Below are positions 51,376-52,354 of a stretch of DNA of 52,354 bases, in pieces. Within the stretch, counting starts at the first letter, position 1; each line of letters begins with the position of its first letter. The notes under the pieces are model-generated. The model was not told the origin of the DNA. It ran no database searches and was given only the letters and a program-made list of their open reading frames with translations. The translations under genes and the position numbers were made by a program. The stretch covers positions 1-52,354 of the forward strand of contig CANLMN010000029.1 in the NCBI GenBank assembly GCA_947492105.1, given 5' to 3'. This DNA comes from an uncultured Aquimarina sp. GTDB lineage: Bacteria > Bacteroidota > Bacteroidia > Flavobacteriales > Flavobacteriaceae.

Positions 51376-51495
51376 ATGATCTATGCTCCCTTAATTCATA
51401 TCATTTTATTTTTTGTTTGTTGTAATGTTGTATTTGCGCTTTTGTCTATTCCTAGAATCCTTGAGAAACGCAAAAAGTATAGCACTCAGAAATAA
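51376..51495 (+). CDS. Possible 39-residue single-helix membrane peptide
   Basis: ATG at 51376, stop at 51493-51495. The product has one hydrophobic helix (IHIILFFVCCNVVFALLSI) followed by a strongly basic tail (RILEKRKKYSTQK), the expected pattern of a small inner-membrane protein with its C-terminus inside. Ribosome-binding and promoter signals are weak, and short ORFs of this kind arise by chance in AT-rich DNA. Unverified. Confidence 0.3.
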   Translation: MIYAPLIHIILFFVCCNVVFALLSIPRILEKRKKYSTQK

Positions 51496-51590
51496 AATTC
51501 TAAAAGACGATCCCTAGGGTTTGTTTCTTGACTGCTATCTACCCAAAGCTAAACAAAAAAGATTAGAAGGAATCCCTAAAATACTACTTA

Positions 51591-51752
51591 TACAATTTAG
51601 GTATATAAATTCGTATTACTGACACTGTTATTTTTTTATGTAAACATACCATGATGCTATTGCATAGTCTTAGTTATGGAATATAGGAGCAAGGTATTTA
51701 GATAGAAAAAGAACAAGTTGATATGGGATATTATATAGCTAATTTGGCATAA
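51591..51752 (+). repeat. Dispersed repeat B, copy 3
   Basis: It runs from TACAATTTAGGTATATAAAT, through GCATAGTCTTAGTTATGG and TAGATAGAAAAAGAACAAG, to TATATAGCTAATTTGGCATAA, with several substitutions relative to copy 1. It is complete at both ends. Confidence 0.85.
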
Positions 51753-52237
51753 GCTACGGCTATTGATGTGTTCTGCTGCAGTAATAGTTTTGTGTTGTAA
51801 TGTTCGTGTCACAAAAATTAGAGGAATTAAACAGTTACTGGATAGTAGTCTTAATCTATTACAAAGGCAGCTACAATGTCTCGGAAAGGTATAGATGATT
51901 TTTTCATTTTTAATATATAGTATGTCAGTTGATTAAAAATATATGGATTCAAAAGTTGTAACAGTAGTATGTGGTGTTGGATTCGTAACTTATTTTAACA
52001 AAAGTTAACATTATAAGCTTGCTTATATGGCAAAACCATACAAATAATTGATTTTTTTTTCAAATCTTAGCATCCAGAAATTTGACACTACCGCTATTTT
52101 GTAGAAGACAAACAAGAAATGTGGCTATTTAGAGGGATGCAATTACATTTTTTCCTCTTATGGCATGAGGTTTTTGTATAGGCGCTATGTTTTCATTTGA
52201 TTGTATATTTAGGCATAACTTAAAAAAACACAATCAA

Positions 52238-52354
52238 ATGAAAAAATTAATCTTAGTCGCAGCCATCTTTACACTACTAATAGCTTGTGAAAAATCCGAA
52301 ATAAACAATGACGAATCCAAGGAGGTAATTCTCCAAGATTCTGATCAATTTTTA
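52238..52354 (+). CDS. Lipoprotein, 5' part only (cut by window end)
   Basis: 39 codons from the ATG at 52238 to the edge. The lipoprotein signal peptide is MKKLILVAAIFTLLIAC (Cys17), followed by a polar, acidic sequence (EKSEINNDESKEVILQDSDQ) typical of the linker of exported flavobacterial lipoproteins. Some exported peptidases and adhesins begin this way; the domain content is outside the window. Confidence 0.75.
   Translation, partial: MKKLILVAAIFTLLIACEKSEINNDESKEVILQDSDQFL

Larger units (their letters stand above)
51185..52237. other. Long intergenic region with repeat B copy 3 and a possible small ORF
   Basis: About 1.05 kb between divergent genes. It holds repeat B (51591-51752) and a possible 39-residue membrane peptide ORF (51376-51495). 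Nothing else convincing was seen. Confidence 0.6.

Overview
The window looks like a chromosome segment of an AT-rich marine-type member of the Flavobacteriaceae (Bacteroidota). An Aquimarina-like genus is a guess, not something the sequence proves. Supporting signs are two proteins with type IX secretion (T9SS) C-terminal domains, a PorP/SprF protein, many lipoproteins with short SC lipoboxes, TAnnTTTG promoter -7 boxes, and typical flavobacterial genes (DUF4175, head-GIN, M57 HEIGH peptidase, LytTR regulator, TPR sensor kinase).

Layout. 1-6.2 kb (minus strand): a secreted Ig-like T9SS type B protein, followed after 3 nt by a PorP/SprF protein whose C-terminus is a very long 22-residue-repeat coiled coil running off the window, then an OmpH/Skp-like lipoprotein. 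7.1-14.3 kb (minus): a compact operon DUF4175 (with a collagen-like tract) > ybeY > mnmG > small membrane protein > methyltransferase, carrying two ParB-type parS palindromes. 14.4-22.5 kb: AlkB-like membrane hydroxylase, gltX, SPFH protein, glnS with a C-terminal extension, a small Cys-rich ORF, folB, an M57 lipoprotein and tRNA-Cys. 22.8-26.4 kb (minus): LysE exporter, head-GIN protein, RNase R. 26.5-27.7 kb: a 1.2-kb non-coding, palindrome-bearing, very AT-rich divergent region. 27.7-29.5 kb (plus): rpiB, CDF cation exporter, GNAT. 29.6-39.4 kb (minus): rnpA-S41 protease, S8-M1 peptidases, an MBL hydrolase, and a universal stress protein/SulP transporter pair. 39.9-49.0 kb (minus): sparse accessory genes (T9SS type A HExxH protein, two small lipoproteins, a TPR histidine kinase/LytTR pair, a BlaI-M56 pair) separated by intergenic regions that hold a dispersed repeat family. 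49.3-52.4 kb: a CPA-type antiporter with RCK domains, a long non-coding stretch, and the start of a lipoprotein.

How the parts fit. The left end looks like a dedicated T9SS export pair (type B cargo plus PorP/SprF). The mnmG/rnpA neighbourhood with two parS sites suggests the segment lies near the replication origin. The BlaI-M56 pair has three identical-architecture operators over its promoter and is probably self-regulated. Two structured intergenic repeats, here called A (about 165-175 bp) and B (about 125-170 bp), occur four times each; A appears to have inserted into B, which suggests non-autonomous mobile elements. There is no transposase, phage or CRISPR array in the window.
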